NCBI GenBank assembly: GCA_900539195.1
Contig: UQBC01000002.1
Location: 65,306-129,305 of the forward strand
From: an uncultured Oscillospiraceae bacterium
GTDB taxonomy: Bacteria > Bacillota > Clostridia > Oscillospirales > Ruminococcaceae
Length of the DNA stretch: 64,000 bases
Direction: 5' to 3'
Below the pieces are notes generated by a model. That model did not search any database. It was given only the letters and a program-made list of their open reading frames with translations, and had not been told where the DNA came from. The stretch's first letter is position 1. Every line of letters begins with the position of its first letter. Positions 45,454-54,992 of the stretch are shown in pieces. The translations under genes were made by a program, and so were the position numbers.

Positions 45454-46314
45454 TTGAACAGTGGCAGAGTATACGTTGCGGCGGCGATAACCGCAGGAAT
45501 AGTTTGCATAGCGGCAATGCTCGGCGTGCTGAGCGCTGCAATATATGCCGAAGATGAAGAAAACGACAGATTTTTAGGACTGATGTATCATCAGGTGCTT
45601 AAAGATGAGAGCCGTTCGGGAAAGTATATAATAACTCCTTATGAGCTTGAAGAAGATCTGAAATATTTGTCGGCAAACGGATATGTATCTGTATTGCCGT
45701 CAGAACTTACGCAGATAAATGACGGAGAGAGAAAACTACCTGAAAAGGCTGTGATGATAACCTTTGACGACGGTTATGAAACGGGACTTTATTATGTGCT
45801 TCCGCTTCTGGAAAAATATAATATGAAAGCGGTTATAAATATTGTCGGTCGCTATACGGACGAATATTCACAGATCAACGAAGAGGGCAGACATCTTTCC
45901 TATGCGTATCTGACGTGGGGCGAGATCAGAAAGTTGTCTGAAAGCGGGTATGTCGAGATAGGCAATCACACATATGACCTGCATTCAAACACGGGGGACA
46001 GAAACGGTTGTGCTCAAAAGGACGGGGAAACCGTGTCAGATTATCATAGAGCGTTGTATAACGATGTATCGGCATTGTCGGATAAACTGGAAAAGATGAC
46101 AGGGGTAAAACCTGTTGCTTTTGCATATCCTTTCGGTTCGCTCAGCAACGGAAGCGCAGAGGTTATATCGGGTTGCGGTATCAGGGTGTTTATGACCTGC
46201 CTTGAAAAGCCGTGCAGAATAACCGGAGGGCAGATAATTACGGTTGATCGTTATAATCGAGAAAGCGGAAGAAGCGTACAGGAGATATGTGCGCAATATA
46301 ATGATACGCTGTAA
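45454..46314 (+). CDS. Membrane-anchored polysaccharide deacetylase
   Basis: 286 residues: an N-terminal hydrophobic anchor (VYVAAAITAGIVCIAAMLGVL) then a NodB-like domain with LMYHQV, AVMITFDDGYETG (metal-binding Asp pair), EIGNHTYDLHS (His-x3-His-like metal site) and AFAYPFGS. Such enzymes remove N-acetyl or O-acetyl groups from peptidoglycan or other glycans. The start is TTG at 45454 with GGAG 8 nt upstream; no in-frame ATG precedes the anchor. Confidence 0.9.
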   Translation: MNSGRVYVAAAITAGIVCIAAMLGVLSAAIYAEDEENDRFLGLMYHQVLKDESRSGKYIITPYELEEDLKYLSANGYVSVLPSELTQINDGERKLPEKAVMITFDDGYETGLYYVLPLLEKYNMKAVINIVGRYTDEYSQINEEGRHLSYAYLTWGEIRKLSESGYVEIGNHTYDLHSNTGDRNGCAQKDGETVSDYHRALYNDVSALSDKLEKMTGVKPVAFAYPFGSLSNGSAEVISGCGIRVFMTCLEKPCRITGGQIITVDRYNRESGRSVQEICAQYNDTL

Positions 46315-46324
46315 AAAATGACAT

Positions 46325-46370
46325 AGAAAAATCGGGAGCGCCGGCAAATGACCGTTGCTCCCGATATTTT
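46325..46370. terminator. Terminator between deacetylase and small lipoprotein
   Basis: ATCGGGAGC near 46330 pairs with GCTCCCGAT near 46351-46359, flanked by A- and T-runs, so it can serve both convergent genes. Confidence 0.75.
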
Positions 46371-46384
46371 TCCGCTATTTCTGA

Positions 46385-46507
46385 TTACTTAGACTCAGAA
46401 ACGTTTGTTGAGCTACCAACGCTTGATGATGTTGTGTTGTTGCCGCAAGCTGTTGCCATAGCTGCTACCATAGCTACTACTGCTACTAAAGCTAAAATCT
46501 TCTTCAT
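46385..46507 (-). CDS. 40-residue small lipoprotein
   Basis: A short ORF starting MKKILALVAVVAMVAA, then MATACGNN with Cys21 as the likely lipidated residue, and a Ser/Thr/Asn tail ending VSESK. AAGGAG lies 9 nt upstream and a strong promoter (46576-46604) precedes it, so expression is well supported. After cleavage only about 20 residues remain. Such tiny lipoproteins are common in gut Clostridia; function unknown. Confidence 0.75.
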   Translation of the reverse strand: MKKILALVAVVAMVAAMATACGNNTTSSSVGSSTNVSESK

Positions 46508-46575
46508 TTTTTTAATCTCCTTACAGTAAGTTTGTATCGATCTATAATGTCGAATCTGTCGCTCGACTGAAATGA

Positions 46576-46604
46576 ATTATACATAAATTTTACGTTATGG
46601 TCAA
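46576..46604 (-). promoter_or_regulatory. Promoter of the small lipoprotein
   Basis: Minus strand TTGACC (46599-46604), 17-nt spacer, TATAAT (46576-46581). Confidence 0.7.
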
Positions 46605-46684
46605 GTGGCTTTTACCTTAATTTGTTTATTTGGCTTAATTTTCGTTCAGATTGACAAAAAAGCGTGTAATCGTTTAAATGTAAC

Positions 46685-46713
46685 TGGACATTTTTATGGC
46701 TATGGTGTATAAT
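46685..46713 (+). promoter_or_regulatory. Promoter of deoD
   Basis: TGGACA (46685-46690), 17-nt spacer, TATAAT (46708-46713). Confidence 0.65.
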
Positions 46714-46916
46714 ATGTGTGAAAACCAAGCTGAATTTGACCGTTTCTGTCAAATCGGTTACACGGTTGTAACTTTATTGGAAATAAAAGTAAAGCAAAAT
46801 CAGCTCAAGCTTATGAAATATGTAACAAAATGTAATTAATTCCTTGAAATTGTATAAAATTTTGTAACAGATTAATTTGCAAGCTGAAAATCAGGATGCA
46901 GAAAGGAAAAAATAAT
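46714..46916 (+). other. Long (about 195 nt) deoD leader
   Basis: The leader holds two small inverted repeats (TTTGAC/GTCAAA at 46736-46754 and GTTACA/TGTAAC just after) and two copies of CAAGCTGAA, near 46728 and 46879. I found no match to a purine riboswitch core and no terminator. Confidence 0.4.
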
Positions 46917-47624
46917 ATGTCAAATGTACCGACGCCGCACATAAAAGCACAGGCAGGAGAAATTGCAGAGAAAATTCTGATGCCGGGAGATCCGCTCAGA
47001 GCAAAATTTATTGCAGAAAATTACCTGACTGACGCAGTCTGCGTAAACGATACAAGAAATATGCTCGGTTACACCGGTCTGTACAAAGGCGGAAAAATCA
47101 GCGTTATGGGCAGCGGAATGGGTGTTTCGTCGATCGGAATATACAGCTATGAGCTGTACAATTTCTATGATGCGGATACTATTATCAGAATCGGCACAGC
47201 AGGTGCGCTCGTGCCGCAGGTTCAGCCCAGAGATGTAATTATTGCACAGGGAGCCTGCCACGATACGAACGTTGACCGTCAGTACGGACTTCCCGGGACG
47301 TTTGCGCCGATTGCGGATTTCGGACTGGTAAAAAGAGCGTATGAACTGGCAACCGAGAAAAATATAACCGCTCACGTCGGAAATGTTCTTACGGGAGAGG
47401 TTTATTATGACGCTTCAAATAGCCTTTCCGCATGGTCGAAGATGGGTGTTCTCGCTGTAGAAATGGAAGCGGCGGCACTCTATATGAATGCGGCGGCGGC
47501 AGGCAAGAAGGCTCTTTGTATCTGCACCGTAACCAATAATCCGCTGACAGGCACAGAGGATATTACTCCCGAAGAACGTGAAAAGACGCTTACAGATATG
47601 ATAACCATTGCGCTTGATGTGTAA
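46917..47624 (+). CDS. deoD: Purine nucleoside phosphorylase (DeoD type)
   Basis: 235 residues: PTPHIKAQAGEIAEKILMPGDPLRAK, VMGSGMGVSSIGIYSYEL, IRIGTAGAL, and AVEMEAAALY, the hexameric DeoD signatures, with the late Asp in TNNPLTGTEDITPEER. It phosphorolyses purine (deoxy)nucleosides. The ATG at 46917 follows AAAGGA; an upstream ATG at 46896 adds 7 unlikely residues. Confidence 0.95.
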   Translation: MSNVPTPHIKAQAGEIAEKILMPGDPLRAKFIAENYLTDAVCVNDTRNMLGYTGLYKGGKISVMGSGMGVSSIGIYSYELYNFYDADTIIRIGTAGALVPQVQPRDVIIAQGACHDTNVDRQYGLPGTFAPIADFGLVKRAYELATEKNITAHVGNVLTGEVYYDASNSLSAWSKMGVLAVEMEAAALYMNAAAAGKKALCICTVTNNPLTGTEDITPEEREKTLTDMITIALDV

Positions 47625-47733
47625 CCGCTGTTTTCTGTATTTATATTTAAATAGTATAAAGCTATATTGGCAGGATATGCCCTGAATGGCAGTCTGTATA
47701 TGGCTGACGCTAAAAAACATGAAAATATGCCTT

Positions 47734-47772
47734 AAATTGCCGAAAACAGCGCTTGCTTTTCGGCAATTTTTC
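47734..47772 (+). terminator. Terminator of deoD
   Basis: AATTGCCGAAAA (47735-47746) pairs with TTTTCGGCAATT (47757-47768), followed by TTTC. Confidence 0.75.
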
Positions 47773-47818
47773 ATAAATTTTCGCTATTAAAATTGTTTGA
47801 TATGCCATCAAAGTTTTC

Positions 47819-47847
47819 TTGCTATTCGCTGAAACTTATGGTATAAT
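47819..47847 (+). promoter_or_regulatory. Promoter of the type IV pilus operon
   Basis: TTGCTA (47819-47824), 17-nt spacer, TATAAT (47842-47847), about 70 nt before pilC. Confidence 0.6.
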
Positions 47848-47917
47848 TTTGTCATATAATAATTTCCATTTGATATGGGGGTTGTTTAATTCTGTTAAGA
47901 CGAATGGGGGATAACCA

Positions 47918-49117
47918 GTGACAACTTTTACTTACGTTGCTACCGACGTTAACGGTAAGAAGGTCAAAGGTACCGAAATGGCTGAGGATTCCGTAGAACT
48001 TATTGATAAGCTCCGACAAAAAGGCTTGTTCTGTACATCTTATAAAGATGCCTCAAAGAACAAGGCGGCAGATGTCAAATATAAGTTCAATACAAAGGAC
48101 CTTTCTTTTTTCTGCCGTCAGCTTTCAGCAATGCTTACATCCGGTGTCAGCCTTGTAAAATCACTTCAGATATTGCAGGCTCAGTCGGAAAATAAAAAGC
48201 AGAAACAAGTACTCCTTGATATATACGAAGAGGTGCAGAAAGGCCGTAGTTTCTCAGAAGCTATCGCAACAAAGCCGGGCGTGTTCCCGTCGCTGTTTGT
48301 AAGTATGGTAAGCGCAGGTGAAGTTTCCGGTAATCTTGATGTTATTATGAACCGTGTATCGGAACATTACGCAAAGGACAGCAAGACCCAGAACAAGATA
48401 AAAGGCGCTATGATATATCCTATCGTACTGCTTGTTCTTCTGCTTGTAATAATGGTTGCAATGTTTACGCTTATCATGCCTATGTTCCGCGACCTTGCGG
48501 GTGACACAGAGATGCCGCCGCTGTCTCAGGCAATTTTCGGTATCAGTGACTTTATGATAAATCAGTGGTATATTCTGATTATAGTTGCTATCGCAATAGT
48601 AATCGCACTGCGTTTGATTATCAAGACTCCCTCAACAAAGCTGAAATGGGATGAAATGTTGCTGAAGGTTCCTACAGTCGGAAAGCTTCTCCGTACGATC
48701 TATACCGCACGTTTCGCCCGTACAATGTCAAACCTTTTCTCTTCAGGCCTTCAGATGGTAGACTGTATAGAAAAGTCGGTAGGCACGCTTGGCAATACAT
48801 ATATTATAAAACAGTTTGAAGACGTTGTAGAAAACGTAAAACGAGGCGAGGCGCTTTCCGTTGCAATGGGCAGAATAAATGTATTCGACGGTATGTTCGT
48901 TTCTATCGTTTATGTCGGTGAGGAATCAGGTACTCTTGATACCATCCTTGCTAAGTCATCTGATTATTATGATGACGAAGCCGATTCGGCAATTTCACGA
49001 CTGGTAGGTCTTATGGAACCTGTTATGATTATACTTATGGGTATCATGGTAGGATGTCTGCTTGCCGGCGTATTCCCGATCCTCTACTCAGGTATGGACG
49101 GCATAGGAAATTCATAA
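47918..49117 (+). CDS. pilC: Type IV pilus inner-membrane platform protein
   Basis: 399 residues, the normal length of PilC/GspF. It starts TTFTYVATDVNGKKVKGTEMAED, has two T2SSF domains (FCRQLSAMLTSGVSLVKSLQIL near 65 and FARTMSNLFSSGLQMVDCIE near 265) and transmembrane segments near 170-190, 215-235 and 370-395. GTG start at 47918 with GGGGG 7 nt upstream. It anchors the assembly and retraction ATPases. First gene of the pilus operon. Confidence 0.92.
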   Translation: MTTFTYVATDVNGKKVKGTEMAEDSVELIDKLRQKGLFCTSYKDASKNKAADVKYKFNTKDLSFFCRQLSAMLTSGVSLVKSLQILQAQSENKKQKQVLLDIYEEVQKGRSFSEAIATKPGVFPSLFVSMVSAGEVSGNLDVIMNRVSEHYAKDSKTQNKIKGAMIYPIVLLVLLLVIMVAMFTLIMPMFRDLAGDTEMPPLSQAIFGISDFMINQWYILIIVAIAIVIALRLIIKTPSTKLKWDEMLLKVPTVGKLLRTIYTARFARTMSNLFSSGLQMVDCIEKSVGTLGNTYIIKQFEDVVENVKRGEALSVAMGRINVFDGMFVSIVYVGEESGTLDTILAKSSDYYDDEADSAISRLVGLMEPVMIILMGIMVGCLLAGVFPILYSGMDGIGNS

Positions 49118-49169
49118 TAATCACAATCGAAAACCTAAACTTAAATAAGCAGGAAGGAATTTTGGAGAT

Positions 49170-50837
49170 ATGTTATCTATTGATATTACCGACAGACAAA
49201 TCAAACTCGTCCGCGGTGCGGCACAGGGTGCTAAGATCAAGATCGACGAGGTTGATTTCAGAGAGATCGAGAAAGGTCTTGTTTCAAACGGCTACATAGC
49301 AGATGTTCCGCTGGTTGCGGCAGAAATAATTGATATGATCAACACGAGATCTATCAAGGAAAAGGATACTATCGTATCCATCAGCTCAAGCTCAATACTC
49401 TACAAGGAGCTTATGCTCCCGAAACCAAAAAAGCTTTCAAATACAACTGCTATCGAGGCTATGATAGGAAGCAATATGGGTATATCGGGCGACTACAACA
49501 TTTCATATACTATTGTAGGCGAAACTGTAGACGAGAACAAGAATCCCCTTATAAAGGTTCTTGCAACAGCCTGCCCCCAGCGTCTTGTTGACGGCTATGT
49601 AAAACTGTTCACACATATGGGTCTTTCGCTTAAGGCTGTTAATATTTCAAACAATGCAATTTCGCGTCTTATCCAGAACACTCCCAAGATGTCGGGCTAT
49701 ATGCCGCTCTTACTGGTTCAGATAGATAAGGAATTCCTTAATATCAACCTTTATGAAGACAACGTTCTTTCGTTCTCAAGATACTTCAAGATAGATCCCG
49801 CAGATTATAATAATGCCGAGGACTATGTAAACCAGGCTATATATGACAACCTGTTCAGAATGTTCCAGTTCTTCCAGTCAAGGAAGGATATGAAGCCCAT
49901 CAAGGAAATGATGTTCTACGGCGAGATAGGCGACTTCATAGCGCTCACGAACACCGTATCGGGCTTCAATGTACCGTGTCATATCCTGAGCGCTCCGACA
50001 ACCATTGCGTCAAGAGCAGACTTTGAGTTTACCGTATATGCAAACGCTATCGGCGCACTCTACAAGGTAAACAAGGAGCTTGAGCATATCAACCTTCTTG
50101 CCACCACAGCCGCAAGAGAAAGCAAGGGACTGAATACATTCTTCATCGGTCTGGGAGCCGCCGCCGCTATCAGCGTGCTTGCGGTAATCGGTGCCAATGT
50201 AGTAGTAGACGTTATCAACAATAACATCAAGAACGAGATAACAAAGGTTCAGGCTCAGACAAACGATACAGAACTTCAGGCAAGACTTACAACACTACAG
50301 CAGAAGGAAGGCGTGCTTGCAAACTTCCAGAGCTATAAGAATTCCATTGCCAATGCGGAAATGATGTACAATTATATGCCTAAGGGCACGACTGATGTAT
50401 ATAAGATGCTCAGAGAACCGTTCACGGCAAAACAGGACGGAATTGAAAATGTTACAAGCGATGATATACGCAAGAAACTCAACGGTATGAAGCTGACCAA
50501 TACAGTCGGCATCAACGGATACACGGTAACAGCGTCATTCAGCTGTACCGATCAGTCACAGCCTTCGCAGTATGTGCGGGCGCTTATCGCTCAGGGCTAT
50601 TTTGAAAATATAACCTATACCGGTTATCAAGTTGAAAAGGCATCTGCAGAGAATGATAACAAAGAAAGTATCACTTTCAATCTGACCATGCTTCTTAAGG
50701 CAGGTAATGATTTTGAGATGAATAAGGATACTGCGAACAGCGCAATTGAAAATGCATATAATGCAGGCGATGATTCTGATACTTCATCCGGTTCGGACAC
50801 ATCAGACACATCCGATACTTCATCAACAGCCGAATAA
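49170..50837 (+). CDS. pilM: PilM-PilN fusion-type pilus assembly protein
   Basis: 555 residues. Residues 1-310 have the actin-like PilM pattern (MLSIDITDRQIKLVRG, MLPKPKK, DGYVKLFTHMGLSLKAVNIS, LLLVQIDKEFLNINLY). A transmembrane helix follows at about 325-350 (FFIGLGAAAAISVLAVIGANVVV), then a coiled coil and a periplasmic-type PilN-like domain to about 525, and a Ser/Asp/Thr-rich tail. PilM and PilN are usually separate and bind through the PilN N-terminal tail; here no separate pilN exists, so fusion is likely. The C-terminal assignment rests on order and layout. Confidence 0.82.
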   Translation: MLSIDITDRQIKLVRGAAQGAKIKIDEVDFREIEKGLVSNGYIADVPLVAAEIIDMINTRSIKEKDTIVSISSSSILYKELMLPKPKKLSNTTAIEAMIGSNMGISGDYNISYTIVGETVDENKNPLIKVLATACPQRLVDGYVKLFTHMGLSLKAVNISNNAISRLIQNTPKMSGYMPLLLVQIDKEFLNINLYEDNVLSFSRYFKIDPADYNNAEDYVNQAIYDNLFRMFQFFQSRKDMKPIKEMMFYGEIGDFIALTNTVSGFNVPCHILSAPTTIASRADFEFTVYANAIGALYKVNKELEHINLLATTAARESKGLNTFFIGLGAAAAISVLAVIGANVVVDVINNNIKNEITKVQAQTNDTELQARLTTLQQKEGVLANFQSYKNSIANAEMMYNYMPKGTTDVYKMLREPFTAKQDGIENVTSDDIRKKLNGMKLTNTVGINGYTVTASFSCTDQSQPSQYVRALIAQGYFENITYTGYQVEKASAENDNKESITFNLTMLLKAGNDFEMNKDTANSAIENAYNAGDDSDTSSGSDTSDTSDTSSTAE

Positions 50838-50857
50838 CGGGAAAGGAAACAAAGAAT

Positions 50858-51673
50858 ATGAAGATCAGTAAGCAGGAACGTATCCTAATAGTAGTATTTT
50901 TAGTTGCAGCAATTATCGGTGTAGGAGTATTTGTTTTCGTGCTGCCTAATTTCAACAAGATCGGCGCAAACAACAAACAGCTCGCAACGGCAAAGCAGGA
51001 GTACTCGAATGTACTTTCTCAGCTCGAACACGAGAGCACCATCGACACCGAGATCAGCCAGGCATATGAAGAAGGTAAAAATCTTGCCGAAACATTCTAC
51101 AGCGATCTTACGGAATATGAAGCCGATGAGATTATGCGTCAGTTTATTGCCAAGGGCAAGAATATAACCGTCGACGGACTTAATGTATCGCCTTTTACGA
51201 CGCAGTCACTCTCAGTATCGGTATTCACGCCGACAGAGGTTACATATCCTCTCAAGGACTTTGCAAATACTGTTGTGGAACAGCCGGACGTAACTACAGA
51301 TATATCGTCAATGAGCACAAGAGAGCTTGTAATGTATGCAAAGCAGGTAACGGCAACACTTCTTGCTGCATCCGATCCTGTTACGGTAGGTTCAATCACG
51401 GTTTCATTTACAGCACACTCCGACAAGCTCCAGAATCTGCACGATTTTGTTAATCTTCTCTATGACGGAATTTACAACGATAAAATCAAAGGCGCGGACG
51501 GAAAACCGCTCTCAAAGGCAACCTATTTATCATCGGTAGAGTATCAGATGGAAGAGAAGACCGCAAGCACGGACGAATCGGCAGCTGCAACAAAAGACTT
51601 TGAAATGGATCTTTCGGTAAGCTTCTTATGCATTCAGCCTGTTGCGGATCCCTTTGCGGTAAAAGCAGAATAA
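50858..51673 (+). CDS. pilO: PilO-like pilus alignment protein
   Basis: 271 residues: short cytoplasmic start MKISKQER, one transmembrane helix (ILIVVFLVAAIIGVGVFVFV), a coiled coil (KQLATAKQEYSNVLSQLEHES) and an alpha/beta domain with AHSDKLQNLHDFVNLLYD, the PilO ferredoxin-like pattern. It follows the PilM-PilN protein by 20 nt. With it, it forms the alignment subcomplex. Confidence 0.78.
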   Translation: MKISKQERILIVVFLVAAIIGVGVFVFVLPNFNKIGANNKQLATAKQEYSNVLSQLEHESTIDTEISQAYEEGKNLAETFYSDLTEYEADEIMRQFIAKGKNITVDGLNVSPFTTQSLSVSVFTPTEVTYPLKDFANTVVEQPDVTTDISSMSTRELVMYAKQVTATLLAASDPVTVGSITVSFTAHSDKLQNLHDFVNLLYDGIYNDKIKGADGKPLSKATYLSSVEYQMEEKTASTDESAAATKDFEMDLSVSFLCIQPVADPFAVKAE

Positions 51674-51717
51674 TTAACCTTAATTTTGCTCAGTAAGGAA
51701 TGAAAGGATGAAACGCT

Positions 51718-54108
51718 ATGAATAAACATAACAGAAAAGCGTTAATGATGAAAAGGGCGTTGCTGCGGCTGAAAAGCGGCAGAGGAAGCGTTTTATTCTT
51801 CATTATCGCAATAATGTCGGTTATGATAGTGCTGGCATCGGCAGTATATTATTCGGCTGTTTCTGCAAGAAAACAGGTCGAGATAAGATATGGCGACGAG
51901 CAGTCCTATCAGAGTGCAATATCGCTTAATGATATTGTGACCGAGTATCTTAACACAAAAACGGAAGACGCATTTGTCGACGCTATTCTGGCTCTTGCAC
52001 CCGGAAGTTCTCTTACTACACAGGGAACAGGTACAGACAGCTTTGCAAAACTTGCCGAGGGTCTTGGCGACTATAAGGTAACGGTAACAAAGATTTCAGG
52101 CGACAGCAGCGACGAAAAGCAGACGGTAAAAATCGAAACCGAAGTAATAGTTAACGGTGAATCTTCTGCTGTTACATCGGTCGGTGAGTTCACGCTTGTT
52201 TCAAAACCGTACTCATTTGACAGATTCTTCACGTCAACGGGATATGCGCCTAATGACGTTGTAATGTCCGGTATGACGGTAACTTCCACAATGTATCTTG
52301 ATAATGAGTACAGCCAGATAGGTTCATTACAGTCAGGAAACTCCGGAATTAATATCAAGGCTGAGGTTATAAGCGCAGGTACGCTTGCTCTTAACAATGC
52401 GCCTATCAACGCAGACGGTGACAAGACGTTTGATATAACAGTCGGCAACAATCTTATTATGACGTATAACGGCGGTCAGGGCGCAATGAACCTGAACGGT
52501 GGTCGTATAAGAGTCGGAGGCAATCTCATACAGGGTACATCGTTCAACTATAAGAATGATACCGATGTTTATGTTGTCGGCGACTTAATAAGCGGACGAC
52601 CCAGCGATGACAGCAACTGCGAGATTTATGTAAACGGCGATGCCGCATTTTTCGGAAATGAAACGTTTGCGGGCAAGGTTTATGTAAACGGTGATGTTTA
52701 CATTGACAAAGAAGTAAACACGGGTGATAAGTTCCCCGGCGGAATAACGATCGGCGGTAATGTCTACCTCTGTTCAGGCTCAAGCTATTTCGGCGCACAG
52801 AAGACATGGATAAAGTCACACGGCATTGACGACAGCAGAATAAAGAATTATTCCGATGCTTCCATACGTTTTGAAGCAAAGAACGGCGAGAACGACAGCG
52901 CATATAATGCACTGCGTGCAAACATGGATAAGGCACGTTCACTTGCAGGCGGTACAGCGGCTTACAATTATATATGGCCATCTGACAGTCTTATCTGCGA
53001 ATCGCTCCAGAACGTAAAGGATAAGATAAATGAAAAGGTCGGCAATCCCGAGTACACCAACTGGAATATGCTGAAGAAGTTTATCAATGATGACGGTACA
53101 TATACTGTAGATCCGATAAACTACGAGTTCAACAATGCAACTGAACCTCAGGTAAAGGATGAAAGATTTAAAGGCACAGGCAGTACAAAGAATCAGTTAG
53201 TAGTGTCAGCTCAGAAATTCGGTCAGTATGTTATAATGGGCGATATGCGCATTACGGCAGAACCATGGAACGGATACAACATAGTATTCGATACCACTAT
53301 GCCTAACGGCAAGGACATTGATATGTATGTATATCTTCCCGCAAACTGTCTGATGGAAAAAACGGGCGAGAACAGCTATAAATTCTCAAACAAGGATACC
53401 GACAAGAGCAAGTTCAACTGCTTCAGATGGAACAATCAGCCCGACGGTATGTTTGACGGTTGGTTCAGTGTTCTGACAAAGGGTAAAGGCAGTGTAATAT
53501 TCATTGTAGGTGATGGCGTTACATATTTTGCTCAACAACGTCTTTTCATGGGACACTACAACCTGCTCAAAGAGATTCTGCCGAATTCAATATCGGCTGA
53601 CGGAAAGGTTACGAATACCCATACCTTCAGTCAGTCTGCAATAGAGAAAATAATGCGCACAACAGATGCTAATGCAAAGCTACATACAGTATTTAAACAG
53701 GATGTTGTCAATAAGTACAAGGATTCCGGAGGACTTCATAACAATCTGTTTATGGTTGCGATAAACAAGAACAGTGATGTAAACTTTGATATGCCATATA
53801 ATACATTCTGCGGTTTCGTATATGCGCCCTATATGACGTTCGGTGCAGGTAAGTCACCAGAAGGACATTTTGCGATGCTCGGTGGTCTTATCGTATCCGA
53901 CTATGAAATGCCACAGACATCAAGAGTATATATGGCTACTATCCCCTATGACTACTACGACAGATTTGTCGACAGCACACTGAAAGATGACGAAAAAGAA
54001 GACGCACGCTTTGACTATATGGAAAAGCTCATTTCCAACTCCGGCGGTGAGATCGGTACACTCGGTTCGTCAAGCTCAAGGTCATGGAGAAAGTACGGTT
54101 ATAACTGA
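51718..54108 (+). CDS. Large PilX-like pilus-associated protein with beta-solenoid-like region
   Basis: 796 residues. The N-terminus (KSGRGSVLFFIIAIMSVMIVLASAVYYSAVSARKQ) resembles the PilX_N transmembrane start but lacks the prepilin G-(F)-T-L-x-E site. Residues about 190-360 show repeated VNGD, IGGNV and VGGNL turns like bactofilin or beta-helix proteins. The C-terminal part has aromatic-rich segments (WNGYNIVFDTTMP, FRWNNQPDGMFDGWFSVL, CGFVYAPYMTFGAGKSPEGHFAMLGGLIVSDYEM); the last region resembles domains of DUF7305-like pilus-associated proteins. It lies between pilO and minor prepilins. A tip-adhesin role is inference. Confidence 0.65.
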   Translation: MNKHNRKALMMKRALLRLKSGRGSVLFFIIAIMSVMIVLASAVYYSAVSARKQVEIRYGDEQSYQSAISLNDIVTEYLNTKTEDAFVDAILALAPGSSLTTQGTGTDSFAKLAEGLGDYKVTVTKISGDSSDEKQTVKIETEVIVNGESSAVTSVGEFTLVSKPYSFDRFFTSTGYAPNDVVMSGMTVTSTMYLDNEYSQIGSLQSGNSGINIKAEVISAGTLALNNAPINADGDKTFDITVGNNLIMTYNGGQGAMNLNGGRIRVGGNLIQGTSFNYKNDTDVYVVGDLISGRPSDDSNCEIYVNGDAAFFGNETFAGKVYVNGDVYIDKEVNTGDKFPGGITIGGNVYLCSGSSYFGAQKTWIKSHGIDDSRIKNYSDASIRFEAKNGENDSAYNALRANMDKARSLAGGTAAYNYIWPSDSLICESLQNVKDKINEKVGNPEYTNWNMLKKFINDDGTYTVDPINYEFNNATEPQVKDERFKGTGSTKNQLVVSAQKFGQYVIMGDMRITAEPWNGYNIVFDTTMPNGKDIDMYVYLPANCLMEKTGENSYKFSNKDTDKSKFNCFRWNNQPDGMFDGWFSVLTKGKGSVIFIVGDGVTYFAQQRLFMGHYNLLKEILPNSISADGKVTNTHTFSQSAIEKIMRTTDANAKLHTVFKQDVVNKYKDSGGLHNNLFMVAINKNSDVNFDMPYNTFCGFVYAPYMTFGAGKSPEGHFAMLGGLIVSDYEMPQTSRVYMATIPYDYYDRFVDSTLKDDEKEDARFDYMEKLISNSGGEIGTLGSSSSRSWRKYGYN

Positions 54109-54125
54109 TGAAAGGAGCGGATAGT

Positions 54126-54992
54126 ATGAAGTTGCTGAAACGACTGAAACGCAAAAAGGGTTTTACGCTTACAGAATGTCTTATCTCAATGCTGATATTC
54201 GCTCTTATGGCATCTATCGTTATGCAGATACTTGCTATCGCTATAGCGCAGTATAGAAGCAATGACAGCATTGACAAGGACATGGACACGCAGATAAGCG
54301 ATCTTGTGCAGGAAAATGCTCTTGTCGAAAGGGAAACGACAAACCTTGTTATGAAATTTGTAAGCGGTACCGGCGGCACTAATAATATCACGATAAATGA
54401 TATGAAGATCGAAAACGGTTCATCTGATGGCGCCGACGGCAGACTGCAGATCAATAAAATAGACGCCACAATAAACAACAACGGCGGAAACAAAGACAAG
54501 GATAAAAACAACGGCGGTATGGTTACCGATGATATCCACATATACGGAACCAAGGATGCTGACAGTATATACGCCGAAGAAAAGAGTGCGGTTCTTACAG
54601 GAGATACTTATCAGATACAGTTTGATTTCAAAATATCTACCGAAAAAAGTGTACTGAACGGTTCAGAAAGTAAGTCTATCAAAATAGCTCTTCCGTCATC
54701 GGCAAAAAACATAGTCGTAACTCCCGATGATAAAATGATTTACAGCATGGTTTCGGGAACAAATGTAAGATTTTCCGCAAAAAACAAAGACAATAAGGAT
54801 ACATCATATACAATGCATATTGTGTTCACGCTCGGAGCGGAAGAATTTGAAAAAGAATACAAGAGCTTTGCTAAATATTTCATTGACCCTGACAGCGAGC
54901 TTGAAGACAAGAGCAAGACTTTCGATGACAAGGCAACACCGGGCATCTATAATCACCCCACAGGTACTCCGATAAAGGAGGATAATCCGTGA
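54126..54992 (+). CDS. Minor prepilin (PilV/PilJ-like)
   Basis: 288 residues with a type III-like signal: KRKKG|FTLTECLISMLIFALMAS, cleaved by PilD after Gly, with Glu at +5. The rest is a soluble domain with an Asn/Gly/Lys-rich low-complexity stretch (NNNGGNKDKDKNNGG) near 120. AAAGGAG lies 9 nt before the ATG at 54126; an ATG at 54108 overlaps the previous stop and lacks a site. A minor pilin is more likely than the major one given its length. Confidence 0.8.
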   Translation: MKLLKRLKRKKGFTLTECLISMLIFALMASIVMQILAIAIAQYRSNDSIDKDMDTQISDLVQENALVERETTNLVMKFVSGTGGTNNITINDMKIENGSSDGADGRLQINKIDATINNNGGNKDKDKNNGGMVTDDIHIYGTKDADSIYAEEKSAVLTGDTYQIQFDFKISTEKSVLNGSESKSIKIALPSSAKNIVVTPDDKMIYSMVSGTNVRFSAKNKDNKDTSYTMHIVFTLGAEEFEKEYKSFAKYFIDPDSELEDKSKTFDDKATPGIYNHPTGTPIKEDNP

